64,000 bases of DNA from Chloroflexota bacterium (GTDB lineage: Bacteria; Chloroflexota; Dehalococcoidia; Bin125). Below, piece by piece: positions 17,767 to 26,250 of this stretch. A program made the position numbers and the translations under genes. The notes beneath the pieces were generated by a model that ran no database searches, was not told the DNA's origin, and saw nothing but the letters and a program-made list of their open reading frames with translations. Position 1 is the stretch's first letter; each line of letters opens with the position of its first letter. Location: positions 37,896 through 101,895 of the forward strand of contig VXQT01000034.1 of the NCBI GenBank assembly GCA_009838915.1. Reading direction: 5' to 3'.

Positions 17767-17954
17767 GGGCCGTCACCGCGTGTTGAGGGCGGCGTAGGGA
17801 ACGTTCAGGCCTCCCAAGGCGGATCTGGCCCGATTCCAGACAAGGACCGGCTGCAGACGACTCCTAACGACACTGCTGATCACAGGACTGGCAGGCGAGC
17901 GTCGCATAGGTGACACTGTGGTGACATCGACCGCCACAGGCGTGTTCGTTCTGC

Positions 17955-17960
17955 GATAAT
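17955..17960 (+). promoter_or_regulatory. candidate extended -10 promoter
   Basis: TGCGATAAT matches an extended -10 element (TGn then GATAAT), 37 bases before the start codon of the amber-interrupted gene, which also has a GGAGGGG ribosome-binding site. I see no convincing -35. The 190 bases between this and the leuA promoter hold no recognisable gene. Confidence 0.35.
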
Positions 17961-17996
17961 CGGCGTGACGACGAGGAAGACGAAGTGGAGGGGATG

Positions 17997-18392
17997 ATGC
18001 CTGACCTGACCGATCTGATCGCGAACGCTCCCTGGCGGGAAGCAGTGACCTACCGCAAGACCTGGCCGCACGAGTAGGTGATGAGCACGAGCCACCATCA
18101 GCGGGAGCTGCTGGCGGCGATCTGCGAGCGCTTCCACAAGGGGGAAGGCGTGGCCGGCCGCTTCTTCCGCATGGAGAACACCTACCTGTTCATCGGCGAG
18201 TACAAGTACTGGCTGATGACCCACTACGAGAGGATCGACCCCTACTTCGACCAGGACAACTACGCGATCAACCGAGCCCCGCTCTACCGCGATCGTCGGG
18301 ACTTCGTGATCCAGGATGGCGATACCGGCCGTCGGGAGGATTACCCGTCGGAGCCGGCGCGGCTGGCAGAGTCTGAACCTAAGGAGGAGACA
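17997..18392 (+). pseudogene. small conserved gene interrupted by an in-frame amber codon
   Basis: Reading from the ATG at 17997 gives MPDLTDLIANAPWREAVTYR then KTWPHE and a TAG at 18075-18077. The same frame resumes at once and contains RELLAAICERF, GRFFRMENTYLFIGEYKYW, PLYRDRRDFVIQ and GDTGRREDYP. From memory these phrases belong to one small conserved protein family in which TWPHEY continues unbroken, so TAC (Tyr) to TAG is the likely lesion. The function of the family is unknown to me. The frame runs without a stop into the next gene, but that gene has its own strong ribosome-binding site. A sequencing error or amber recoding are alternatives to a true pseudogene. Confidence 0.65.
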
Positions 18393-19448
18393 ATGAGCGA
18401 GAGTGATTCCTTACTGGCGTATCTGCTCCCCAGCTACACAAGCCTGCTGGAGGATGCTGCGACCGACGCGCTGGCATTCATTCTGAGCAAGTCCGAGGCC
18501 TGTCGGATGGCACTGGACGAACTGCTTCAAGACGATGAGGCAAGCATGGCACCATCAGTGAGATTTGCCACCCAGGTGTCGTTCAGCGACGGCTCGCGAC
18601 CAGACATGGTCGGATATGACGACCAAGGCCAGAAGCACCTCATGGTCGAGTCGAAGTTCTGGGCAGGACTACAACCAGACCAAGCGGGGCGTTATCTCAG
18701 GTTGCTCGATGAGCCGGGCGTGCTCATGTTCATTTGTCCTGCATCCCGCGTCGATGCCTTGTGGCCAGCAGTTCGCTCTCAGTTGAAGCACGGAGAGGCA
18801 TCGCACGAACTTGAAAACATCGAAACGACAGAGGACATTTGCCGAGCGCAAGTTGTCGGCAGCAAAAAGTGTGTCATCCTGTTGAGTTGGAACTCGCTGC
18901 TCGCTCGAATGCAGGAGACTGAACCAGACGACTCAGTCCAATCGGATCTTCGCCAACTTCGAGGTTTGACTCGACGCCAGAATGACGGAACCCTCCAGAT
19001 TCCAGAAGCAGGCAAGGACAAACCTGACTTCGACGCACGCCACGCCTACTACCGCAGCCTGATTGGTGCTGCTGTCCGACAAGGCATAGGCAAAGGCTGG
19101 CTAGTCTCGAACGGTCTCACGTGGGGCAACAGCCCGCGCCTCTACAGTCGCCGATATGTACACGTAGCCGACGCTCTTCCGGTCTGGTTAGGGCTGGGCG
19201 TCGAGTACCGGACTAAGCTGTTTGATCAAACTCCGCTTTGGGTTTCGGTGCCAAATCGCTTCAGGCCGGTTGGAGCGAAGATGCCGGAGGACGCCGTGTC
19301 GACCCGGGACTACTGGATGCTGCCGATGATTCTGAAGGACAGTGATGCTTTTGAGGTTGTCCTCAATGATCTAGTTGACAAGTTCAAGAACATCACTGAT
19401 CTGTTCGTCGCCGCCAAGCAAACTGATGGGGTCGAAGACAAGCAGTAG
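18393..19448 (+). CDS. PD-(D/E)XK nuclease-like protein
   Basis: This 351-residue protein starts at an ATG preceded by AAGGAGGAGACA, the strongest Shine-Dalgarno sequence in the region. Residues around 70-95 read SRPDMVGYDDQGQKHLMVES then K, giving the D-x(n)-E-x-K pattern of restriction-endonuclease-like folds, with Gln-rich QPDQAGRYLRLLDE just after. The rest (LLSWNSLLARMQE, DYWMLPMILKD) is not recognised. Base composition is visibly less GC-rich than that of the flanking genes, suggesting transfer. Neighbours are the amber-interrupted gene and a 247-bp inverted-repeat element. A role in defence against foreign DNA is plausible but unproven. Confidence 0.65.
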   Translation: MSESDSLLAYLLPSYTSLLEDAATDALAFILSKSEACRMALDELLQDDEASMAPSVRFATQVSFSDGSRPDMVGYDDQGQKHLMVESKFWAGLQPDQAGRYLRLLDEPGVLMFICPASRVDALWPAVRSQLKHGEASHELENIETTEDICRAQVVGSKKCVILLSWNSLLARMQETEPDDSVQSDLRQLRGLTRRQNDGTLQIPEAGKDKPDFDARHAYYRSLIGAAVRQGIGKGWLVSNGLTWGNSPRLYSRRYVHVADALPVWLGLGVEYRTKLFDQTPLWVSVPNRFRPVGAKMPEDAVSTRDYWMLPMILKDSDAFEVVLNDLVDKFKNITDLFVAAKQTDGVEDKQ

Positions 19449-19460
19449 GGAAGCCTGCTC

Positions 19461-19707
19461 CCGTCATTCCCGCGCAGGCGGGAATCCATCCAGGATCAGG
19501 TTCGATACCAGCAGCGAAGACTGAGCCTTCCTCCCCGCCTGTGTAGCCGCGACCAGGCCAAGTCCTCGCCCAGGACTCGCCAAGCCGAAGCAGCCGCCTG
19601 CCCGATTCGCGGCTTCAACGGGTACTCCCACCTTTTCGGTTGTTTCGCACGGAGAGTCGTGGACGGACGTCTTCCTGGATGGGTTCCCGCCTGCGCGGGA
19701 ACGACGG
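19461..19707. mobile_element. MITE-like element with 35-bp terminal inverted repeats
   Basis: The ends 19461-19495 and 19673-19707 are inverted copies of each other with two mismatches in 35 bases. Each end itself contains the palindrome TTCCCGCGCAGGCGGGAA or its variant. The 177-bp interior holds no gene I can support. No clear target-site duplication is visible. It follows the nuclease-like gene by 12 bp and may also end its transcript. Whether it moves depends on a transposase elsewhere; none is in the window. Confidence 0.6.
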
Positions 19708-19745
19708 GGTGAGGGGCGCGGGAACGACGAAATCGGCGTCAGGCC

Positions 19746-19778
19746 TTGACAACGGGGGCGTTCTGGTTTCCCTATCCT
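19746..19778 (+). promoter_or_regulatory. weak candidate promoter for the amidohydrolase gene
   Basis: A perfect TTGACA at 19746-19751 is followed after 21 bases by TATCCT at 19773-19778. The spacing is longer than the usual 16-18, so only one of the two elements may be real. Confidence 0.3.
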
Positions 19779-19830
19779 CCGAACAACCGTAGGGGCCGCT
19801 TCCGACGCCCTGGATTGCTTGGAGACTGAG

Positions 19831-21561
19831 ATGGCGAAGTTTGACGTTTTGATTCGCGGCGGGACCGTCGTGGATGGGACGCGCGTGCCGCGATTTGTGG
19901 CCGACGTGGGGATCAAGGATGGGGTCGTCGCCCAGGTGGGCGGCAGGATGGACCCCGCCGACGCCGACCAGGTGCTCGACGCCGACGGCCTCGTTGTCGC
20001 GCCGGGATTCGTCGACCTGCACACGCACTACGACGCGCAGATCCAGTGGGACCCCTATTGCACGATCTCGGGCTGGCACGGCGTCACCTCGGTCGTGCTG
20101 GGCAACTGCGGATTCGGCTTCGCGCCGGTGCGCGAGGAAGAACGCGACCGCGCCATGCTGACCATGTCGCGGACCGAGGCGATTCCCTTCGACTCGATGA
20201 AGGAAGGCATGATCTGGGACTGGATTTCGTTCCCCGAGTTCCTCGACACGCTGGAGCGGATTCCCAAGGGCGTCAACTGCATCTCCTACATGCCGCTGGC
20301 GCCGCTGATGACCTGGGTGATGGGCTTGGAGGCGGCCAAGTCGCGCAGGGCGACCGACGAGGAGATCGCCGAGATGCAGCGTCTGCTGCACGAGGCGATG
20401 GACGCCGGCGCCTGCGGTTGGTCGACGCAGCGGCTGGGCGAGCACTCGGTGCAAGCCGACTACGACGGCACGCCGATGGTGACCGACATCATGTCGGACA
20501 ACGAATGCCTCGCCCTGGCTGAGGTGCTGGCCGAGCGCGACGAGGGCTTCATCCAGATCACCCAGTTCACTGGCGACCTGCAGAAGGACCTCGAGTTCCA
20601 GTCGGAGCTCGCCGCCACAGCCAAGCGGCCGATCCTGCACAACCTGGTCGCGGTCAACCGCAACAACCCCAGCATCCACCGCGACCGACTGCAGTGGCTG
20701 GAGGAGTGCAACGCGCGGGGTGAGCGCGTCTTCGGACAGGCGGCGACGATCCGCGCCTCGTTCACCTTCACGCTCGAGGACTGGAACCTATACGACTCGT
20801 CGCCGGCCTGGAACTACGCGACTACCGGCACGCACGACGAGAAGAAGACCAAGATGTCCGACCCGGACGTGCGCCAGCGGATCATCGACGAGATCGACGA
20901 GGCGATCAAGAAGCTCGGCCAGACCCAGGCGCTGGGCGGGCCGATCGAGGAGCTGATGATCCAGGACCTCGCCCACATGGACGAGCTGGAGCAGTACGTC
21001 GGCATGACCGTTGGTCAGGTCGCCGAGATTCGTGGCTATCACCCGGTCGAGGCGATGCTCGACCTCGCCGTCGAGACCGACCTGGCGGCCGAGTTCCTGA
21101 CCCCGATGCGCGAACAGAACGACGAATGGATGACGGAGATGATCACGTCTCCGTACTGCATCCCCGGCGTCTCCGACGGCGGCGCGCACACCAAGTTCCT
21201 CACTGCAGGTTCGTACCCGACCGACTTCCTGATGTGGCTGGTCCGCGACACCGGACGCCTCTCGCTCGAGGAAGCGCACTACCGGCTGAGCTACCTGCCG
21301 GCCCGAGCGGCCGGATTCCGCAACCGCGGCACGCTGACCGAGGGCGCGCCGGCGGACGTGGTCGTCTACGACCTGGACGCGCTCAACCTGACCCCGGAGT
21401 GGGCCGGTGAGATCGTCCACGACTTCCCCGGCGGCGAGTGGCGCCGGGTCCAGCGACCCGAGGGCTACCGCTGGATCCTGGTCAACGGAGAAGTCACGTT
21501 CCAGGATGGCGAAGCCACCGGCAGCACGCCGGGGAAGCTACTGCGTCACGGTCGGGGGTAG
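19831..21561 (+). CDS. N-acyl-D-amino-acid deacylase family amidohydrolase (copy 1)
   Basis: This 576-residue metal-dependent amidohydrolase has the HxH metal motif in FVDLHTHYDAQ at about residues 64-68. The bridging-Cys region is LGNCGFGFAPV and the C-terminal catalytic Asp is in IPGVSDGGAHTKFL. These features fit the D-aminoacylase branch, which hydrolyses N-acyl-D-amino acids or related amides; cytoplasmic, with no signal peptide. I chose the ATG at 19831 (GGAG six bases upstream) because its paralogue starts at the same residue. An upstream TTG at 19819 is less likely. A closely similar tandem copy follows. Confidence 0.85.
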   Translation: MAKFDVLIRGGTVVDGTRVPRFVADVGIKDGVVAQVGGRMDPADADQVLDADGLVVAPGFVDLHTHYDAQIQWDPYCTISGWHGVTSVVLGNCGFGFAPVREEERDRAMLTMSRTEAIPFDSMKEGMIWDWISFPEFLDTLERIPKGVNCISYMPLAPLMTWVMGLEAAKSRRATDEEIAEMQRLLHEAMDAGACGWSTQRLGEHSVQADYDGTPMVTDIMSDNECLALAEVLAERDEGFIQITQFTGDLQKDLEFQSELAATAKRPILHNLVAVNRNNPSIHRDRLQWLEECNARGERVFGQAATIRASFTFTLEDWNLYDSSPAWNYATTGTHDEKKTKMSDPDVRQRIIDEIDEAIKKLGQTQALGGPIEELMIQDLAHMDELEQYVGMTVGQVAEIRGYHPVEAMLDLAVETDLAAEFLTPMREQNDEWMTEMITSPYCIPGVSDGGAHTKFLTAGSYPTDFLMWLVRDTGRLSLEEAHYRLSYLPARAAGFRNRGTLTEGAPADVVVYDLDALNLTPEWAGEIVHDFPGGEWRRVQRPEGYRWILVNGEVTFQDGEATGSTPGKLLRHGRG

Positions 21562-21574
21562 GAACGGAATCCCG

Positions 21575-21740
21575 CTTCCCCCTCTGGGGGAAGCTGTCGC
21601 GGAGCGACTGAAGGGGGCTCCCGTCGACCACTGACGACAGAGGAGCCCCCCTCTGCCTTCGGCATCTCCCCCCGCTCTGCGGGGGGAGAAGGAGGAGGCA
21701 GACATTCGGCCTCTCCCCCCGCTCTGCGGGGGGAGAGGGG
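21575..21740. repeat. cluster of GC-rich hairpin repeats, copy 3
   Basis: Three units lie between the two amidohydrolase genes. 21575-21619 has CTTCCCC/GGGGAAG and a GTCGC-GGA-GCGAC hairpin. 21645-21693 has a GCC-TTC-GGC hairpin and CCCCCCGC/GCGGGGGG. 21709-21740 repeats the large hairpin alone. The first unit uses different hairpin arms from the others. Confidence 0.8.
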
Positions 21741-21773
21741 AAACACAGGAATCGGCGACCAAGGAGAACAATC

Positions 21774-23504
21774 ATGGCCAAGTACGACGTACTGATTCGC
21801 GGCGGGACCGTCGTTGACGGAACCCGCGTCCCGCGGTTTGTCGCGGATGTCGGGATCAAGGACGGACGCATCACGCAGATTGGCGGGAGGATGGACCCGG
21901 CCGACGCCGACCAGGTGCTCGAAGCCGAGGGCAAGATCGTGGCTCCCGGATTCGTCGACCTGCACACGCACTATGACGCGCAGATCCAGTGGGATCCGTA
22001 CTGCACGATTTCCGGTTGGCACGGCGTCACGTCGGTGGTGCTGGGCAACTGCGGATTTGGCTTCGCGCCGGTGCGCGAGGAGGAGCGCGACCGCGCCATG
22101 CTGACGATGTCGCGCACCGAGGCGATCCCGTTCGACTCGATGAAGGAAGGCATGATCTGGGACTGGATCTCCTTCCCCGAGTGGTTGGACACGCTCGACC
22201 GCATCCCCAAGGGCGTCAACTGCCTGTCCTACATGCCGATCGCGCCGCTGATGGTCTGGGTGATGGGACTGGAGGCGGCCAAGTCGCGGCGGGCGACGGA
22301 CGACGAGATCGCGGAGATGCAGCGTCTCTTGCACGAGGCGATGGACGCCGGCGCCTGCGGCTGGTCGACCCAGCGGCTGGGCGAGAACTCGGTCCAGGCC
22401 GACTACGACGGCACGCCGATGGTAACGGACATCATGTCGGACAACGAATGCCTCGCCCTGGCCGAGGTCCTGCGCGACCGCGACGAGGGCTTCATCCAGA
22501 TCACCCAGGCAACGGGCGACATCAAGTCCGACCTCGCCTTCGAGGCGGAACTTGCGCGGGCCTCGGGACGACCAATCCTGCACAACGTGATTGCGCCCTC
22601 CAACTTCCGACCCGACGCGCACCGCAAGTCGGTCAAGTGGCTGCAGGAGCGCAACGACGCCGGCGAGCGCATCTTCGGTCAGGCGTTCACGATCCGCTCG
22701 GCCTTCGCCTACACCCTCGAGGACTGGAATCTCTACGACTCCTCGCCCGCCTGGAACTACGCCACGACCGGCACGATCGAGGAGAAGATGGTGAAGTTCG
22801 CCGACCCCGAGGTCCGCGAGCGGCTCAAGGCGGAGATGGACGACGCGATCGAGAAGCTCGGTCAGACCCAGGCAATCGGCGGCTCGATCGAAAAGGTCAT
22901 GATCCAGCACCTCGAGGCCAAGCCGGAGCTGGAGCAGTACGTCGGCCTGACGCTCGAGGAAGTCGGCGAGATGATGGGCACGCACCCGATCGACGCGATG
23001 CTCGACCTGGCGCTGGCGACCGACCTCAAGGCCGAGTTCCTGACCGAAGTCTCATCGGAGAATCCCGAAGCGGTGGCTGAGATCATGGAGTCGCCCTACA
23101 CGATTCCCGGCGTCTCCGACGGCGGGGCGCACACCAAGTTCCTGACCGCGGGTTCGTATCCGACCGACTTCCTCATGTGGATGGTCCGCGATTCGGAGAT
23201 GATGACGCTCGAGGAAGCCCACTACCGACTCAGCTACCTGCCGGCGCGCGCAGCCGGCTTCCGCGACCGCGGCTCATTGGTCGAGGGCGCGCCCGCCGAT
23301 GTGGTCGTCTACGACCTCGACGAACTGAAGCTCGATCCGGAGTTCCAGGGCGAGATCGTCTACGACTTCCCCGGAGGCGAATGGCGCAGAGTCCAAAAGC
23401 CGCACGGCTACAAGTGGATCCTCGTGAACGGCGAAGTCACGATGCAGGACGGCCAGGAGACGGGCGCCACTCCCGGGAAACTGCTGCGTCACGGTCGGGG
23501 GTAG
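21774..23504 (+). CDS. N-acyl-D-amino-acid deacylase family amidohydrolase (copy 2)
   Basis: This 576-residue tandem paralogue of the preceding gene is the same length and nearly identical over the first 230 residues. The metal site FVDLHTHYDAQ, the Cys site GNCGFGFAPV and the Asp site GVSDGGAHTKFL are all kept. Divergence is concentrated in the middle (residues about 240-320, where substrate loops usually lie) and near TEVSSENPEAVAEIMESPY. AAGGAG lies seven bases before the ATG. The pattern of conserved chemistry with altered loops suggests a second, related substrate. Confidence 0.85.
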   Translation: MAKYDVLIRGGTVVDGTRVPRFVADVGIKDGRITQIGGRMDPADADQVLEAEGKIVAPGFVDLHTHYDAQIQWDPYCTISGWHGVTSVVLGNCGFGFAPVREEERDRAMLTMSRTEAIPFDSMKEGMIWDWISFPEWLDTLDRIPKGVNCLSYMPIAPLMVWVMGLEAAKSRRATDDEIAEMQRLLHEAMDAGACGWSTQRLGENSVQADYDGTPMVTDIMSDNECLALAEVLRDRDEGFIQITQATGDIKSDLAFEAELARASGRPILHNVIAPSNFRPDAHRKSVKWLQERNDAGERIFGQAFTIRSAFAYTLEDWNLYDSSPAWNYATTGTIEEKMVKFADPEVRERLKAEMDDAIEKLGQTQAIGGSIEKVMIQHLEAKPELEQYVGLTLEEVGEMMGTHPIDAMLDLALATDLKAEFLTEVSSENPEAVAEIMESPYTIPGVSDGGAHTKFLTAGSYPTDFLMWMVRDSEMMTLEEAHYRLSYLPARAAGFRDRGSLVEGAPADVVVYDLDELKLDPEFQGEIVYDFPGGEWRRVQKPHGYKWILVNGEVTMQDGQETGATPGKLLRHGRG

Positions 23505-23529
23505 ACGGGCCTTCCCCACCTGGTCGGGA

Positions 23530-23559
23530 GACCGTAGGGGCGCTGGCGCCTCTACGGTC
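23530..23559. terminator. bidirectional terminator hairpin
   Basis: A near-perfect inverted repeat, GACCGTAGgGGCGC and its complement around TG, lies between the convergent amidohydrolase and carboxyltransferase genes and overlaps the latter's stop codon. There is no long T run, so termination strength is uncertain. Confidence 0.5.
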
Positions 23560-25153
23560 GAATGATTCGCTTCGGGCGCTGCGCGATGCGGCGGAGCATG
23601 GGTTGGGCGGCGTCAATGAACCTGAACGCGATGCGGCGCGTGTCCCTGGGATCGATCAGGTCGATCACGTCGAAGTTGTGAGCCGCCTTCATTGGGCTGC
23701 GTAGCCGCAGCAGGCGGTTCTCGATCATCTCGCGGTGGGCTTCAGGATTTTCTGCCGCCTCGATCTCGCGTCGGTACGCGGCGGCGACGCCGCCCTCGAT
23801 CGGGATGCCGCCCCACTCGCCCGCCGGCCAGCCGAAGCGCATGTTGACGCCGACCGGCTCGCCCATGCTGTTGGGCGCGTCGGCGGCGACGCCGTAGCTT
23901 TTGCGGATATTGAACTCGACCTTGGGCACCTGGGCTTCGTAAGCGGCGATCAGCGCGCGAGTGCCGCGCCGCATGGTCTGGTTCAGCTCGGCTTGCGAGC
24001 CCAGCATGAAACCGGGCATATCGAGGAACACGACCATCGGCAGATTGAACCCGTCGCAAAGGTCGACGAAGTGGGCGAACTTGTCCGCGGCGTCGCCGTT
24101 CATCGCGCCGGCCATGACATACGGATCGCTGGCCACGACTCCCACGGCATATCCGCCGATCCGGGCGAATCCGGTAATGATTGCGCCGCCCCAGTGCGGG
24201 CGCATCTCGAAGAACTCGCCATTGTCGACGACCAGCTTGACGAGCTTGCGCGGGTTGTAGCCGCGCTTGCGGTTCTCGGGGATGATCCTCAGCAGCTCTT
24301 CGACGCGCCGATTCGGATCGTCGCCGGTGTCGATCCGCTCCGTGACCTCGCTCGTCGTGTTGGGCAAGTAGGAAAGAAACTGCTTGATCTGGTTGAAGGC
24401 GTCCTCTTCCGACTCCGCCTCGTTGTCGACCTGCCCGCTCTTGTAGACGTGGACTTGCGAGCCGCCCAGCTCTTCCTTGGTAAAGGTCTCACCGATGGCC
24501 CGGCGCACAACCGGCGGTCCCGAGGGGAAGATCTGCGACTGTCCCTTGATCATCACTGTGAAGTGGGAGAGCAGGGCAAAGGCCGCCGGCGCGCCCGCGA
24601 CGGAGCCCATAATCCCCGCCGCGACCGGCACCTTGTCGAGCAGGTTGAGATGCCGCCACCAGGTCTGGCCGCCGGGCAGCGCCATGCGGCCCTCTTCTTC
24701 GTCCCGCTTGGCGCTGTGTCCGACGCCCTCAATCAGTTGGACGTACGGCAGTCCGTACTGCGCCGCAAGCGGCGTGGCGAACTGCGATGCGCCCTTGGAG
24801 ACATTGTGCGGTGACCCACCCGAGATCGTGAAGTCGTCGCCGCCGATCACGATGTTGCGGCCGTCGATCTGTCCCATGCCCATCACGAACGCGCCCGGCG
24901 TGAACTCGCGCAGGTCGCCGTTCTCGTCGTACTCGTAGCCGCCGACCAGCGGTCCCGCCTCGAAGAACGAATCCGGGTCGAGGAACTGGTCAATCCGCTC
25001 GCGGATCGTCAGGCGGCCGCCGCGATGCTGTCGTGCGACGCCGTACTCGCCGCCCATTTCCTGGGCCAGTCCCTTGATGTAGTTGATTTCGTCAATCGCG
25101 CCCTGCCAGTCCTGGCCCGGCTTCCACGATTCGCGATTCTGATCAACGGGCAT
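23552..25153 (-). CDS. acyl-CoA carboxylase carboxyltransferase (beta) subunit
   Basis: This 533-residue carboxyltransferase is of the propionyl/methylcrotonyl-CoA carboxylase beta type. The N-terminal crotonase-like half carries GGRLTIRERIDQFLDPDSFFE and the oxyanion region GGGxT-type loop SVAGAPAAFALLSHF. The C-terminal half carries VDNGEFFEMRPHWGGAIITGFAR and the biotin-pocket region LCDGFNLPMVVFLDMPGFMLG. It would transfer CO2 from carboxybiotin to an acyl-CoA, or run in reverse as a decarboxylase module. No biotin carboxylase gene is adjacent; a complete fused carboxylase lies at 39277-42675. The substrate acyl group cannot be read. Confidence 0.88.
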   Translation of the reverse strand: MPVDQNRESWKPGQDWQGAIDEINYIKGLAQEMGGEYGVARQHRGGRLTIRERIDQFLDPDSFFEAGPLVGGYEYDENGDLREFTPGAFVMGMGQIDGRNIVIGGDDFTISGGSPHNVSKGASQFATPLAAQYGLPYVQLIEGVGHSAKRDEEEGRMALPGGQTWWRHLNLLDKVPVAAGIMGSVAGAPAAFALLSHFTVMIKGQSQIFPSGPPVVRRAIGETFTKEELGGSQVHVYKSGQVDNEAESEEDAFNQIKQFLSYLPNTTSEVTERIDTGDDPNRRVEELLRIIPENRKRGYNPRKLVKLVVDNGEFFEMRPHWGGAIITGFARIGGYAVGVVASDPYVMAGAMNGDAADKFAHFVDLCDGFNLPMVVFLDMPGFMLGSQAELNQTMRRGTRALIAAYEAQVPKVEFNIRKSYGVAADAPNSMGEPVGVNMRFGWPAGEWGGIPIEGGVAAAYRREIEAAENPEAHREMIENRLLRLRSPMKAAHNFDVIDLIDPRDTRRIAFRFIDAAQPMLRRIAQRPKRIIRP

Positions 25154-25269
25154 GATCGTGCTTTCCGTAGGCGCTTGAGTTGAAGATGATCCGCAGGCAG
25201 TCTATCGGCAGGCCTGCTCGAGCGAACGCTGGTCAGCGTGTCCTGGAACCTGCGGGTTCACGGCAGGCG

Positions 25270-26202
25270 TCACGAGAAGGCGGGAATCACCTCTGACGCG
25301 AAGGCGCGCAGCGCGTCCCAGTCCCAGGGTGGGCGCAGCGTGATGTTGACTCGGTTGACGCCAGCCTCGGCGAACGGCATCAGCAAATCGATCGCCTCGT
25401 CCGGCGTGCCGAGGATGGCACCGCGCTGACGGAACGCGTCGCCGGCGGGACCGAAGACCTCCTCGAAGTGCGCGATCGCCCTGGGTCGGTCGGCCTCGGT
25501 CGCGGCGAGATGGAAGGAGAGGTTGACATCCCGCTTAATCGTCAACGGGTCGCGGTCGACCCGCTCGCACCATTCGTCGAGCACACTTGAGAGTCGGTGG
25601 TACTGATCGATGGTCAGATAGGGCGCGTTCCAACCCTGGGCGTAGCGGGCGACCAGTTGCAGCGTGCGTTTCTCGCCGACGCCGCCGATCCAGATCGGCA
25701 GCGGCGATTGCAGCGGCTTGGGCTCGCACAGTGCGTCGGTCAGAGTGAAGAACCGACCCTCCAGATTCGCGCGCGGTTCCTCCCACAGCGCCCGCAGCAC
25801 CTGGATGCCCTCTTCCAACTTGTCGAGCCGCTTGCCCAGGCGCTCGAACGGAATGCCGTAGGCCGTGTACTCCTGCTCGTTCCATCCGGCGCCGAGTCCG
25901 ACATCGAGCCGACCGTTTGAGAGCTGGTCAATCGTCGCCAGGGCATTGGCCAGCACCGCCGGATGCCGGTAGTCCATCGCGATCACACAGGTTCCGACGC
26001 GGACGTGCTCCGTGTCCGCCGCCAGCGCCGCGAGTCCGGCCAGGCATTCGAGATACGGACCCTGCTTCTCGGTCATCGGCGACTCGTAGAAGTGGTCCGA
26101 GACATCGACCCAGGTGAATCCCGCCGTATCAGCCCAACGCCACAGCTCGCGGCACTCGCCAATCGTCACGTTCTGCTGCACCAGGTGGATCCCGAACTCC
26201 AT
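25270..26202 (-). CDS. LLM-class flavin-dependent oxidoreductase
   Basis: This 310-residue luciferase-like TIM-barrel enzyme uses F420 or FMN. Recognisable features are MEFGIHLVQQ at the start, VRVGTCVIAMDYRHPAVLANALATIDQLSNGRL with the typical cofactor-binding loop, GLGAGWNEQEYTAYGI, and PLPIWIGGVGEKRTLQLVARYAQGWN. The latter two are most like the F420-dependent group. It is one of three such enzymes in the window. The next gene downstream on this strand is the carboxyltransferase, and the upstream neighbour is an acyl-CoA ligase. A role in oxidative breakdown of organic compounds fits the context but the substrate is unknown. Confidence 0.88.
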   Translation of the reverse strand: MEFGIHLVQQNVTIGECRELWRWADTAGFTWVDVSDHFYESPMTEKQGPYLECLAGLAALAADTEHVRVGTCVIAMDYRHPAVLANALATIDQLSNGRLDVGLGAGWNEQEYTAYGIPFERLGKRLDKLEEGIQVLRALWEEPRANLEGRFFTLTDALCEPKPLQSPLPIWIGGVGEKRTLQLVARYAQGWNAPYLTIDQYHRLSSVLDEWCERVDRDPLTIKRDVNLSFHLAATEADRPRAIAHFEEVFGPAGDAFRQRGAILGTPDEAIDLLMPFAEAGVNRVNITLRPPWDWDALRAFASEVIPAFS

Positions 26203-26250
26203 GGCCGTGCTTCTTTCGAGTGAGGGCGACGCTGTCCGACGACCGATGCG

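Noticed and set aside
17910-17927. Direct repeat of GGTGACA upstream of the amber-interrupted gene as an operator
   Set aside because: Two seven-base copies are too short to be significant, and no regulator gene lies nearby.
18078-19448. One long gene from 18078 covering the nuclease-like protein
   Set aside because: The GTG at 18078 lies directly after the TAG and has no ribosome-binding site. The ATG at 18393 has AAGGAGGAG, and the upstream part matches a different small protein.
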